A stretch of DNA of 64,000 nt from Halioglobus sp. (GTDB lineage Bacteria > Pseudomonadota > Gammaproteobacteria > Pseudomonadales > Halieaceae). Under the pieces are notes generated by a model that was given only the letters and a program-made list of their open reading frames with translations, was not told the DNA's origin and did no database searches. The stretch's first letter is position 1; each line of letters begins with the position of its first letter. Below, piece by piece: positions 11,095-19,244 of the stretch. The stretch lies in NCBI GenBank assembly GCA_029246385.1, contig JAQWNG010000013.1, forward strand, positions 1 through 64,000, written 5' to 3'. A program made the translations under genes and the position numbers.

Positions 11095-11250
11095 GCTGCG
11101 TTATCCTCGCTTGTTAAAAAAATCCTGCATACGTAGAGCATATCAATACACGCGCTGTGCGACGTACGGCATTTTGGCTATTACCTAAAACTCTAGACAT
11201 CATCCAAAAATACTGCGCAAATGTGGGTTTAGCCTGCAGAGGAACGTTCA

Positions 11251-11724
11251 TTATCTGGCTGGGTCTCTAGCCATTAGCGTCGATGCCTTTATACTGAATA
11301 CCATCTCATCGTTTTGATTAATGAGTTGTGTATTGTAGGTGGCGACGCCGCGATCAGGCTTACTCCTCGACAGCCTTGCCGCCTCCACCGTAGATAAAGA
11401 CCGCAGGGTATCGCCACAATAAACAGGCTTGTGCATGCGCATCTCATCAAAACCCAGACCCGCTATTACCTGCTGCACCACGCCGCTCTCCCAGCGCTGG
11501 CTAGTAATACAAAAGATGGAAAAGATGTGCGCGGAACAGGCCGTGAGGCCACCAAAAATGGATGTGGCAGCAAACGCCTCATCAACATGCCAAGGCTGCG
11601 GATCCCAGATTTGCGCAAACTCGATTATTGCCTGTGCTGTTACGACATATGTCCCCGCCGCGTGTTCCGCACCCACCACGAGATCATCAAAATAAAAAGG
11701 CTTTCCCTGTGATTGTGACAACAT
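11251..11724 (-). CDS. MaoC-like (R)-enoyl-CoA hydratase / dehydratase
   Basis: A 157-residue hot-dog-fold protein of the MaoC family. The hydratase pattern is seen around residues 35-62: FAQIWDPQPWHVDEAFA then FGGLTACSAH, where the Asp and His of D-x-x-x-x-H are the catalytic pair in characterised members. It would hydrate an enoyl-CoA or a related unsaturated thioester. It is the last gene of the leftward operon that starts with the SnoaL-like gene, with 16 bases to the preceding gene. No strong ribosome-binding site is seen. Confidence 0.83.
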   Translation of the reverse strand: MLSQSQGKPFYFDDLVVGAEHAAGTYVVTAQAIIEFAQIWDPQPWHVDEAFAATSIFGGLTACSAHIFSIFCITSQRWESGVVQQVIAGLGFDEMRMHKPVYCGDTLRSLSTVEAARLSRSKPDRGVATYNTQLINQNDEMVFSIKASTLMARDPAR

Positions 11725-11740
11725 TTAAAGACTCGTATGG

Positions 11741-12760
11741 CTAATCACGTACACTAAGTTTGGGACACTGGCTGGCGTCTAAATGACCGACCTCAACCAT
11801 CCACGCAATGGCGTCCGCAAATGTGTCATTCGCACTGCGTAAGGCGAGTCCACGCGTGGGGAGTTCACCGGTATTAGCAATATTAGGCCACAGTGTCGCA
11901 TATCGCATCGTTTCAGCTGAAATAGGCGAATCAATGGTCCTAACATGCCTTAAAAGATCCGTCATTCGTCCGACTAGACGAAGCTTCCATCCTTGAGCGG
12001 GGATACGTTGCAGTTGGCACCCAGACACAGTCTCAATGATATCAGCCAGCTCGCTCCAAGTGCAGTAAACACCCGGCATCAGGAACCGTCCTGAACCACC
12101 GCTTTGAACGAGAGAGCACACGAACGCAGCAAGATCACGCACATCGATGTACTGCATACCGCCGTCGCCGAAAATCCGAAAACCGTTCTCCATTCGATGC
12201 TTTAGTGCTTTAAATGAGTCTGAAAAACCAGGGTCATCCGGACCAATAACGCCACCGGGGTAGACGATTGAGATAGGAGCGCCTTGCGCCTGCAACGCCC
12301 GCAGATATACTTCTGCTTCGACCTTACTTTGGCCGTACGGCAAGCTAGATTGCGTCAGAGGAGCCGTCGCGGTGACCTTGGCTCCATCTGAGTTAAAGAT
12401 AGCCGTTATGCTAGAAATACACACGATACGATCAATGCTGCGCTCCAGCGCACTAGCCACGACATGCTTAACCCCATCGACGTTTACGCGGAACAGTCTC
12501 TCAGTTGAGCCTGTTTGCATCGGCGTGCCCGCCGCAGCATGCACAACCGAGTCGCAATCTTCTAGCGCTGTTTTTACTGAGGCACTATCTGTTACATCAC
12601 CGATCACCAATTCAGGGATGCCCTCTCCTAACCGACGATAATAAGCCGACGCTTTTTCAATATCGCGCACCAGCAGGCGCACCGCGTGGCCCGCCGCCAT
12701 CTGTTGTCGGCAAACATGTGACCCTACAAAGCCCGTCCCGCCTGTTATTAATGTCTTCAT
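11741..12760 (-). CDS. NAD-dependent epimerase/dehydratase (extended SDR)
   Basis: A 339-residue extended short-chain dehydrogenase. The N-terminus MKTLITGGTGFVGSHVCRQQ carries the GxxGxxG cofactor loop. The catalytic Ser and Tyr-x-x-x-Lys are seen at CISSITA and LPYGQSKVEAE. The pattern is close to 3-beta-hydroxysteroid dehydrogenase/dihydroflavonol reductase relatives, so action on a sterol-like or isoprenoid alcohol would fit the neighbouring CYP51-like P450, but this is inference. It starts five bases after the ferredoxin stop. Confidence 0.85.
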   Translation of the reverse strand: MKTLITGGTGFVGSHVCRQQMAAGHAVRLLVRDIEKASAYYRRLGEGIPELVIGDVTDSASVKTALEDCDSVVHAAAGTPMQTGSTERLFRVNVDGVKHVVASALERSIDRIVCISSITAIFNSDGAKVTATAPLTQSSLPYGQSKVEAEVYLRALQAQGAPISIVYPGGVIGPDDPGFSDSFKALKHRMENGFRIFGDGGMQYIDVRDLAAFVCSLVQSGGSGRFLMPGVYCTWSELADIIETVSGCQLQRIPAQGWKLRLVGRMTDLLRHVRTIDSPISAETMRYATLWPNIANTGELPTRGLALRSANDTFADAIAWMVEVGHLDASQCPKLSVRD

Positions 12761-12765
12761 CGAAA

Positions 12766-12972
12766 TCAGTCTTCTAGCACGGTAATGACACTATTGGGAC
12801 AGTATTTAGCCGCCTTCATCACCTTTACACGCAGCTCTTCCGGCGGACTGTCTAGCAGCACTTCGACCTGAGGATAACCATCATCCTGATCGACCACATT
12901 GAACACCTCAGGCGCCTCCCCCATACAAACACTATGTCCTTGGCACAACGTCAGATCGATTTTAATTTTCAC
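12766..12972 (-). CDS. P450-associated [3Fe-4S]/[4Fe-4S] ferredoxin
   Basis: A 68-residue electron carrier for the P450 encoded just upstream. Cluster residues are Cys10, His13 and Cys16 (C-x2-H-x2-C) and Cys58 before proline (CP), the pattern of single-cluster ferredoxins that serve bacterial P450s such as mycobacterial CYP51. The start is taken as GTG at 12972, with GGGGGTG five bases before it; an upstream ATG at 13020 would add 16 residues and overlap the P450 gene by 28 bases. The gap to the P450 stop is 20 bases. No ferredoxin reductase gene is seen nearby. Confidence 0.88.
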   Translation of the reverse strand: MKIKIDLTLCQGHSVCMGEAPEVFNVVDQDDGYPQVEVLLDSPPEELRVKVMKAAKYCPNSVITVLED

Positions 12973-12992
12973 GGCTACACCCCCAAGCGCTA

Positions 12993-14336
12993 TTAGCGCT
13001 TTTTGTAGCGCAACCGACAAGGGCCACTTGGCTTTAACACTATTGCAGAAAAATCGTCTTTGTACGTCTCATCTGGATCAACGAGCTCAAACTCGTACCG
13101 CGGCAAAAGTGCCGCAAAGATCGCTTTCAACTGCATCATGGCAAACGCATTACCCGCGCACTTATGTGGACCACCGCCAAAGGGAATAAAGGCAAACAGC
13201 GTATTAGGCTCTGGACGGTTTGGATCAAAACATTCTGGGTCAGGGAAATAATCTGTATTGCGGTGCGAGCCGTAAGTAGAAATTGCTACGGTCTTACCGG
13301 CCCCGATTAACGTTCCTTTGTAATCGATATCCTCTATTACCCTACGCATCAACAGTATTAGCGGTGGATGTAGGCGAAGCACTTCCTCGATGAAACGCTC
13401 CAATCTAGGGATTTCTCGTAGCGATTCAAAAGTGATCTCACTATCATCCTTGAACAGTGCCTGCAGTTCCTGCAACACATCTGCAGAGTATTGTTTTTGG
13501 CGAGCTAACTCTGTTAGAGTCCATGTCGCAGTGCCTGAGCTCGTGTGGTGGCCAGCAAACATTGTTGCAATTACAAGTCCAGTGATTTCATTATCCGTGA
13601 GATGACTGCCATCGGCGTAAGTACCTGCTATAAAAGTGTCCAATGCATCTCCGTATTCCACTCCGCTGTTGGCACGCCGATCAGCAATAATAAGGCCGAT
13701 CAGCTCCTGCAGACGCGCACGGGCTTTATCACGCGCCTCGAAGATCGGTTGTTGCATATAAGGATCGACAAAAGCAATGGCCTGCAAACCCTTTTCTAAG
13801 TCGTGATATAGCTCCCGGAACTCTTCTGTCATCTGGTCACGAAAATCCTTACCTAACAGGCAATGTGTTGCGGTATGCAGAGTCAATCTCAAGAATTCAT
13901 CAAGAAAATCTAATTCGCCTTCATCGCCCCAGTCTGCCACCCAGTCCTCGACCTCCTGAGAGATGACCGTCGAATAGTTTTTCATTTTCTGATATCGCAG
14001 CGCATCTACCTGAATTTTCAGTTGCGCTTTCATCTTGTCAGGCGGCGCATCGAATATCACGCCCTTACCAAAAACGGGTACAGTTGCTTGATAGGCTGCT
14101 GCGCGACTGAGCTTAGGGTCCAATGTTTTAAGAAACGCCTCTTGGGCCTCAGGACCGCTCATCAACACAGTCTGCTGACCACCCATATTGAACTCTGCGA
14201 GCTCACCACATTCGGCATTACAGCGCATCAGAAAGTGCGCAAAGTTAACACCGAACTCCTCCATATGGCCAACCTCAGGTTTTTCACCACTTACCTTGGG
14301 TGGCAACATCATAGGCGCTGCTATACTTTGGCTCAT
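12993..14336 (-). CDS. Cytochrome P450, CYP51-like
   Basis: A 447-residue heme monooxygenase that strongly resembles sterol 14-alpha-demethylase. Around residues 82-97 is a Tyr...Pro-x-Phe-Gly-x-Gly-Val-x-x-Asp pattern typical of the CYP51 substrate-recognition region 1. The I-helix at 259-267 reads MFAGHHTSS, as in bacterial CYP51. EVLRLHPP gives the ExxR motif, and FGGGPHKCAG holds the heme-ligand Cys393. CYP51 removes the 14-alpha-methyl group of sterols; related bacterial enzymes may act on other triterpenoids. The downstream ferredoxin supports function. It overlaps the SnoaL-like gene by four bases. Whether the host makes sterols or modifies imported ones cannot be told here. Confidence 0.85.
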   Translation of the reverse strand: MSQSIAAPMMLPPKVSGEKPEVGHMEEFGVNFAHFLMRCNAECGELAEFNMGGQQTVLMSGPEAQEAFLKTLDPKLSRAAAYQATVPVFGKGVIFDAPPDKMKAQLKIQVDALRYQKMKNYSTVISQEVEDWVADWGDEGELDFLDEFLRLTLHTATHCLLGKDFRDQMTEEFRELYHDLEKGLQAIAFVDPYMQQPIFEARDKARARLQELIGLIIADRRANSGVEYGDALDTFIAGTYADGSHLTDNEITGLVIATMFAGHHTSSGTATWTLTELARQKQYSADVLQELQALFKDDSEITFESLREIPRLERFIEEVLRLHPPLILLMRRVIEDIDYKGTLIGAGKTVAISTYGSHRNTDYFPDPECFDPNRPEPNTLFAFIPFGGGPHKCAGNAFAMMQLKAIFAALLPRYEFELVDPDETYKDDFSAIVLKPSGPCRLRYKKR

Positions 14337-14839
14337 TCTGTTTGTCCTGTTGATACTTGATCGCTAGACATCACGGGCATCTCCTTCAGTATGCCCTTCT
14401 CGACGCACTCTTTGATGAGGTTGGTGATTTGGGTGTAATCATACAGATCTAATTGTTCACACCATTCATAGTTTCCACCGTACTGGAAATAAGACGCCCC
14501 TATCACCTTCATCGCGCTGCCATCTTCACGCACGGGCGCCCCCGGCGGAGTCTGCCACCATATCGCCATAGCACTTCCCCGCGTTTCATCAATGACGATT
14601 CGCTCATATGGATAGGTCCACCCTTGATAGGGATCCATCGCTAAGCCAACGCAGGTTTCACGAATAGTTTCGCGACCCCTGTACTCATATTTACCATTAG
14701 GAGTGTCCCAACCATAAAGGCAATTTTCAGAAAAGAAGTCGGCCAAATGGCGCCAGTTCCCCTCTTTTTCTGACTTGTCATTTACCGCCAACCAGCGGCG
14801 CATCATCTCTTCCATTTCTTCGCGGCTATATCCGGACAT
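14333..14839 (-). CDS. SnoaL/NTF2-like protein
   Basis: A 168-residue protein with the look of the SnoaL/NTF2-like fold: an N-terminal helix (MEEMMRRWLAVND), FFSENCLYGWDTPNG, the central strand with GRETIRET and a C-terminal sheet (AMAIWWQTPPG, VIGASYFQYGG). It has a good ribosome-binding site (GAGGAG). It is the first gene of the operon SnoaL-CYP51-ferredoxin-SDR-MaoC. Such proteins range from cyclases and isomerases (ketosteroid-isomerase-like) to unknown binding proteins. The divergent promoter region holds the proposed TetR operator. Confidence 0.7.
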   Translation of the reverse strand: MSGYSREEMEEMMRRWLAVNDKSEKEGNWRHLADFFSENCLYGWDTPNGKYEYRGRETIRETCVGLAMDPYQGWTYPYERIVIDETRGSAMAIWWQTPPGAPVREDGSAMKVIGASYFQYGGNYEWCEQLDLYDYTQITNLIKECVEKGILKEMPVMSSDQVSTGQTE

Positions 14840-14911
14840 TTAAGCACTCCTCTAAATCCAGTCAAATACTCGTGTAACGACACTGTTCAAGTCACCATAG
14901 CCAAGTTATTA

Positions 14912-14927
14912 TATAGTTGCAACTATA
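14912..14927. promoter_or_regulatory. TetR-type operator (perfect 16-bp palindrome) between divergent genes
   Basis: The sequence TATAGTTGCAACTATA is a perfect palindrome lying 18 bases before the luciferase-like oxidoreductase ATG and 72 bases before the SnoaL-like ATG. It overlaps a minus-strand TATAAT (-10) at 14913-14908, so binding would block the SnoaL-CYP51 operon promoter. The same element with two changes lies in front of the TetR gene about 2.2 kb away. No other copy was seen in the window. Confidence 0.75.
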
Positions 14928-14945
14928 AATCAGAAGGAGCGCTAT

Positions 14946-15812
14946 ATGAAATTTTGGCAGTCTCTTGCCTTTGTGGAAATGGATCAAATGATCGAACTGG
15001 CGGTGTTCTGCGAGGCGCTTGGGTTTCACGGTGTTTCTTATGGCGACCACCTGATAACAACCAAAGACCAAGTCGACGAATATCTTTATCAGGATAGCGG
15101 TAACATTATGTGGAATCCTGACACGCACTGGCCAGACCCCTGGGTTTTAACTGCGGCACTCGCTCAAGCGACGACGCGCTTACATTTCCTGTCCACCATT
15201 TACATCTTACCGTTGCGTGAACCGCTGAGCGCAGCAAAAGCGCTCTCTACTGCGGCATTTCTGTCGAATGACAGGGTCACGCTCGGGGCTGGAGTGGGTT
15301 GGCAAAAAGCAGAGTTTGAAATGACCGGGCAGGACTTCCATACGCGCGGTAAGCGCGCAGATGAAATGCTGGAGATTATTCCCCAACTGCTTTCAGGCGA
15401 AATGACTGAGCATCACGGCAATTACTATGATATTCCGCCGGTCAAAATGTCACCGGGAATAAGGAAACCACTGCCCATCATGATCGGAGGATACGCACCA
15501 GCAGCGATGCGCAGAGCCTGTCGATTCGACGGCTGGATGGCGACCTCACACGAGGAAGCTGAGATCTACCCTCTTCTTGGCACACTCAGCACAATCCGTA
15601 AAGAACAGGGCGGCGCTGATAAACCGTTTGATGTCTGGACAGGGGTCAAAAATCCTGCCGACGGCACACATGAGCGACTCGCAGCAGCAGGCGTGACTAT
15701 GGTTAACGGTTGTAATTTCCTGAACGGGGATGGGCGCACCGCTCTGTCAAGTATCGACGACAAAAAAAGGAGACTTGAGAAATTCGCCAACCGCTTCCTC
15801 AGCGGTACTTAG
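14946..15812 (+). CDS. Luciferase-like (LLM class) flavin/F420-dependent oxidoreductase
   Basis: A 288-residue TIM-barrel oxidoreductase of the bacterial luciferase superfamily. Seen: GVSYGDHL near residue 33, TRLHFLSTIYILPLREPLSAAK, LGAGVGWQKAEFEMTG, and the C-terminal PIMIGGYAPAAMRRACR phosphate-binding stretch. The subgroup matches F420-dependent-type enzymes, but FMN use cannot be excluded. Start: ATG after AGAAGGAG. It is divergent from the CYP51-like operon and shares its operator. It converges with the next gene, whose stop is one base away. Confidence 0.85.
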   Translation: MKFWQSLAFVEMDQMIELAVFCEALGFHGVSYGDHLITTKDQVDEYLYQDSGNIMWNPDTHWPDPWVLTAALAQATTRLHFLSTIYILPLREPLSAAKALSTAAFLSNDRVTLGAGVGWQKAEFEMTGQDFHTRGKRADEMLEIIPQLLSGEMTEHHGNYYDIPPVKMSPGIRKPLPIMIGGYAPAAMRRACRFDGWMATSHEEAEIYPLLGTLSTIRKEQGGADKPFDVWTGVKNPADGTHERLAAAGVTMVNGCNFLNGDGRTALSSIDDKKRRLEKFANRFLSGT

Positions 15813-15813
15813 A

Positions 15814-17127
15814 TCAGAGTTGCAGTAGCGGTATATGGTCCGTTAGGTGTGTTTGATACAGCACGGTACCCTTGGCTACCTGCACGGATAATGGCTCCTC
15901 CTCCACATTACCGACCTGGTCGACATTAATATGCCAGGCTAACCTTGATTTGTCGCTGCGTACAATACTGGCACGCGGATTTACCCCTTTGACCAGCCCC
16001 TCCAATCCACTATCCATGTGCTGGGCCAGCAAGGAGTGCCAACCATAGGGCATTTTCTCCTCTGCGGCTGGGCATTCAAGCAATTCAAGAGATGCCCGGT
16101 GCTCGTCTAGCCGATCAACTGTAACTGACCAATATTCCCGCGGCTGAAAGGCCGGATGAATTTCCAGCACATCGATAACGTCGTCTATATCTGAGCCAGT
16201 ACACCCCAGCCACTCACGCAACCGATTGCTCATCACCCAGCAGCTCCCTTGCATCTGAAACTCTCCAACCGCATGGGCCGCAGCCTCGCCATACCGGTCA
16301 GCAACTGATCGCATCAGCCCGTCAATCAATAGATGAATTTGCACAGCCAGCTCACTGCATACAACAACCAAAGCCCCCTGGGAAAGTTGCTCTAATTGCA
16401 GTTGCTCAAACACCGATCCGGAGTAATCGTCCATACCACCGGGTTCAGCACTCACCGGGCGTTCAATGGCTAAATTTGCGAGCCGCGTGCCACTCATTAC
16501 TCGCGCAATATCCGGCTCCATCACCGGTATAGCATCAGGGTCAATATCGACTCTCCATTCACAGTGCGGTTCTCGGTCAGTCCTCGCGCGCGGAGGCCGA
16601 TGAATCGGGACCATCCGCGCACGCGCATTGGTAGCAACTGCGGTCGCATTAAAGGTGGGGTCTTCTATGTCATGACACATCACCTTGACCGCATCTGCGC
16701 CACGGGGTTCGGTTTCCAATAAAGCACCGCAACTATCGAGCCAAAATCGACCGCTATCGGCAGCTATTACTTCAAAATGCACATCAAAGTACTGATGTGT
16801 AAAACCGCACTCCAACTGCAATCCCTTAAAAATTGTGGCGACGTCGGTACCGCCAGCAAAGCCCATGGCCTTTTGCATGCGTCGCGTATAGACCGGACTC
16901 GCACCCATCCAATTAGCTATTGCGACATCTTTATAAGCCTCGTCACCATGATTGATACGCAGGGCTGCATAGCCGGTGCGGCTATTGAACTGTGCACATA
17001 ACATATACTCGCGACCCAACTGAGCAAGTTGCAGCCGATTAAACTCTGCTAATTTTCTTTTGATCAATGCCTGCTCCCATAAATGCGTAAAGACTATCGA
17101 CTCACTTATGCTCCAATATATATACAT
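15814..17127 (-). CDS. Uncharacterised protein, 437 aa, in TetR-controlled P450 cluster
   Basis: No family is recognised with confidence. The protein is soluble-looking, with no signal peptide or membrane segment. Notable stretches: FDVHFEVIAADSGRFWLD, CHDIEDPTFNATAVATNARA, HRPPRARTDREPHCEW and a C-terminal half rich in acidic residues. The start is uncertain: an ATG at 17127 lies only six bases inside the operator and has no ribosome-binding site, while a TTG about 20 codons in follows GGGAG. It is divergent from the TetR gene, with the operator between them, so it belongs to the same regulon as the CYP51-like operon. Confidence 0.7.
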   Translation of the reverse strand: MYIYWSISESIVFTHLWEQALIKRKLAEFNRLQLAQLGREYMLCAQFNSRTGYAALRINHGDEAYKDVAIANWMGASPVYTRRMQKAMGFAGGTDVATIFKGLQLECGFTHQYFDVHFEVIAADSGRFWLDSCGALLETEPRGADAVKVMCHDIEDPTFNATAVATNARARMVPIHRPPRARTDREPHCEWRVDIDPDAIPVMEPDIARVMSGTRLANLAIERPVSAEPGGMDDYSGSVFEQLQLEQLSQGALVVVCSELAVQIHLLIDGLMRSVADRYGEAAAHAVGEFQMQGSCWVMSNRLREWLGCTGSDIDDVIDVLEIHPAFQPREYWSVTVDRLDEHRASLELLECPAAEEKMPYGWHSLLAQHMDSGLEGLVKGVNPRASIVRSDKSRLAWHINVDQVGNVEEEPLSVQVAKGTVLYQTHLTDHIPLLQL

Positions 17128-17155
17128 TGTTTTATAGTTGCCACTATTTTATAAT
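17127..17155 (+). promoter_or_regulatory. TetR-gene promoter with operator in the spacer
   Basis: A -35-like TTGTTT (17127-17132) and a perfect -10 TATAAT (17150-17155) are 17 bases apart, and the spacer contains TATAGTTGCCACTATT (17133-17148). That element matches 14 of 16 positions of the palindrome at 14912-14927. A repressor bound here would sit exactly between the promoter boxes, so autoregulation is likely. It also covers the start region of the divergent 437-residue gene. Confidence 0.7.
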
Positions 17156-17195
17156 TTGCCGGTTTCCCATGCCTTTCAACCTCTCTGGCGTAACA

Positions 17196-17801
17196 ATGAC
17201 AAGAAAAACAAATCAGACCAAACGGGAAATCACGCGAGAAAAGGTCATAAACGCGGCTATTAACTGCATTTATCGCGACGGCTTCAATGCAGCTCATACC
17301 AATCGCATAGCTGAGGAAGCTGGCGTCAGCTGGGGCGTATTGCAGTATCACTTTAGCGACAAGGATGGCTTGTTGCAGGCAGTAATCGATCATATCTTTG
17401 ATGAATTTGCCGCCACATTAGAATCGACATCACTGCAGGGCGACGATCTGCAACAGAGAGTGAGGCAGCTGATAGATGTCGTTTGGACACTGGTCAGCAA
17501 AAAAGAATATCGGGTTAGCATTGCCATACTGCGTAATGCTGGAAAAGACGACGGTTCGGCAATTAATGGACAGAAACAGCTATCACGGTGGGCGGAAAAA
17601 ACCTCAGACCTGTGGGACGATCTTTTTGGAGACAACCTGCAGGAGCCACGGCAAAGCGGCATTGCTCGCCATCTATTGTTTGCCACACTACGTGGCATGG
17701 TTGATGAGATTAATCCCCATGATATTATGACAAAAAAATCGATCAAACTAGAATGCGACGCTCTGAGTGAAGCAATAACTTTTCTACTCAAGAAAAATTA
17801 G
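17196..17801 (+). CDS. TetR-family transcriptional repressor
   Basis: A repressor of about 201 residues. The N-terminal helix-turn-helix is clear: REKVINAAINCIYRDGFNAA, HTNRIAEEAGVSWGVLQYHF, then SDKDGLLQAVIDH. The C-terminal two thirds form the ligand-binding helical domain and show no known ligand class. The start is taken at the ATG giving MTRKTNQ; an alternative ATG lies at 17169, and both follow the promoter. It most likely binds the two TATAGTTG-type palindromes and controls the CYP51-like operon, the luciferase-like gene, the unknown gene and itself. Confidence 0.88.
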   Translation: MTRKTNQTKREITREKVINAAINCIYRDGFNAAHTNRIAEEAGVSWGVLQYHFSDKDGLLQAVIDHIFDEFAATLESTSLQGDDLQQRVRQLIDVVWTLVSKKEYRVSIAILRNAGKDDGSAINGQKQLSRWAEKTSDLWDDLFGDNLQEPRQSGIARHLLFATLRGMVDEINPHDIMTKKSIKLECDALSEAITFLLKKN

Positions 17802-17910
17802 ACGTCACACTAGATCAACATTGAGCCATCTTTTTTTAACACTGCACATGCAACTAAACCGCAGACACTAGACTTTGCTATGCGAGCGAGTTGAGCGCCT
17901 CTAAAACCCG

Positions 17911-19149
17911 CTAAGCGGTCAGGTTGAGGTGTAATTGGTCCAGTCGCCGCACAAATATGCTGGGTATGTGCTTCGCGGGAAATGCACTGTCCAAACTAAA
18001 TAGGCTGGTTTGCTGCAGCAGCTCTTCAAGAATCACCCGGGTCTCCATTCGTGCTAATCGGGCGCCAATGCAAAAATGAATACCGTGGCCAAAGCCTAGA
18101 TGCTCATTCGTATTAGGGCGCTCCAGATCCAGCATATCTGGCTCAGAAAATACCGTTGGGTCGCGATTTGCGGCCGCCCACAACAAAAATAGTCGTGCAC
18201 TGGTGGGTATGGATACACCGCCTAGCTGAGTCTCTTTCAGAACTGCTCGATAGTGCCCCCTAAATGGTGACTCCAACCGAACAACCTCCTCCACATAGCG
18301 TTTGATTAGTTTTGGCTGCTCTCGCAGGCGCTGCTGTAATTCACTATCCTGCGCAAGAATACGAACCGCGCTTCCCATCAAACTAGAGGTGGACTCACCG
18401 GCCGCGCCCACTAGAACAATTATGATAGAGACGGCGTCCTGTTCAGAGATCAACCCTTCCCTGACTCCGTTCGCCAACTCGTCCATGACATCTTTCGGGC
18501 TTTCTGGAAACGGCTGTTGCAAGACGGCGTCGAAGTGCTGCTTCAGATACTCGCTCATCTCTCCGGTAGAAATGCTCAACTCTAACATCCGTTCCATACT
18601 AGGCGTCCCTGCAAGAATATCACCGCCACTAAAGGCCCAGTTCAACAGTTGATCGACGTCCTCAACCGGCAAACCCACTAGCCGCGCCATTACCTTTACA
18701 GGGATCGCATTAGCTAACGCACCGACACAATCGCCCCGCCCAGCATTGACCAGCTTCCGCACCCCGCTGCGCGTCCACTCGCGTACCTCAGTCTCCAATA
18801 CCGCCACCTTGCGAGAGTTGAGTTGTGGCAGCACCAATTTTCGGTGCACCGAGTGAAAAGGCTCATCCGCATTCGCAATGGCGTCTACGATGCCACCAAA
18901 CTGCGTAAAATCGAACAGTTCTGGCTGACCATTTGCACCAGTTATCAGAATACCTGTCAGATTGGCAGAGTAATCTTCTTGATTTTTCAGTACCTGATGG
19001 ATCAGTTCCCAAGAGGATACGAGATAGACCTCAGTACCCGGTACCTGATAAACCGGCGCCTCGTTAACCAATGCGCGGTAAAACGGGTAAGGGTCCTCAA
19101 TCACCGCCGGGTCAAGCAATTGATCGTTTATTAAAGGCGTATGAACCAT
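17911..19149 (-). CDS. Cytochrome P450 (second)
   Basis: A 412-residue soluble bacterial P450. The I-helix has VGAAGESTSS at residues 247-256, where the acid-alcohol pair is Glu252 followed by Ser-Thr instead of the usual Asp/Glu-Thr. EEVVRLESPF gives ExxR, and FGHGIHFCIG holds the heme-ligand Cys360. It lies convergent to the TetR gene with 109 bases between them, and no ferredoxin gene adjoins it. The ATG has no close ribosome-binding site (GAGGA lies about 20 bases upstream). Substrate unknown. Confidence 0.9.
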   Translation of the reverse strand: MVHTPLINDQLLDPAVIEDPYPFYRALVNEAPVYQVPGTEVYLVSSWELIHQVLKNQEDYSANLTGILITGANGQPELFDFTQFGGIVDAIANADEPFHSVHRKLVLPQLNSRKVAVLETEVREWTRSGVRKLVNAGRGDCVGALANAIPVKVMARLVGLPVEDVDQLLNWAFSGGDILAGTPSMERMLELSISTGEMSEYLKQHFDAVLQQPFPESPKDVMDELANGVREGLISEQDAVSIIIVLVGAAGESTSSLMGSAVRILAQDSELQQRLREQPKLIKRYVEEVVRLESPFRGHYRAVLKETQLGGVSIPTSARLFLLWAAANRDPTVFSEPDMLDLERPNTNEHLGFGHGIHFCIGARLARMETRVILEELLQQTSLFSLDSAFPAKHIPSIFVRRLDQLHLNLTA

Positions 19150-19183
19150 AGTTTTGTTGATAATGCTGTCCTCTCGTGAGTTT

Positions 19184-19201
19184 GTGCTATGGCAATAGCA
19201 C
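19184..19201. promoter_or_regulatory. Inverted repeat GTGCTAT-GGCA-ATAGCAC upstream of the second P450
   Basis: Perfect 7-bp arms around four bases, 35 bases upstream of the second P450 start. It differs from the TATAGTTG element, so this gene may answer to another regulator. There is no T-run, so a terminator for the leftward SGNH hydrolase gene is unlikely, although the element lies downstream of that gene. Confidence 0.35.
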
Positions 19202-19244
19202 TGTAGGGACTGATGCCCCGCTCATCTGCAGGGTGTCTATCAGG

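Noticed and set aside
12973-13020. Longer ferredoxin start overlapping the P450 gene
   Set aside because: The added residues are unlike ferredoxins, and GTG at 12972 has a strong ribosome-binding site.
17127-17195. Longer N-terminus for the TetR protein
   Set aside because: It would begin inside the -35 box and operator; the helix-turn-helix begins normally from MTRKTNQ.
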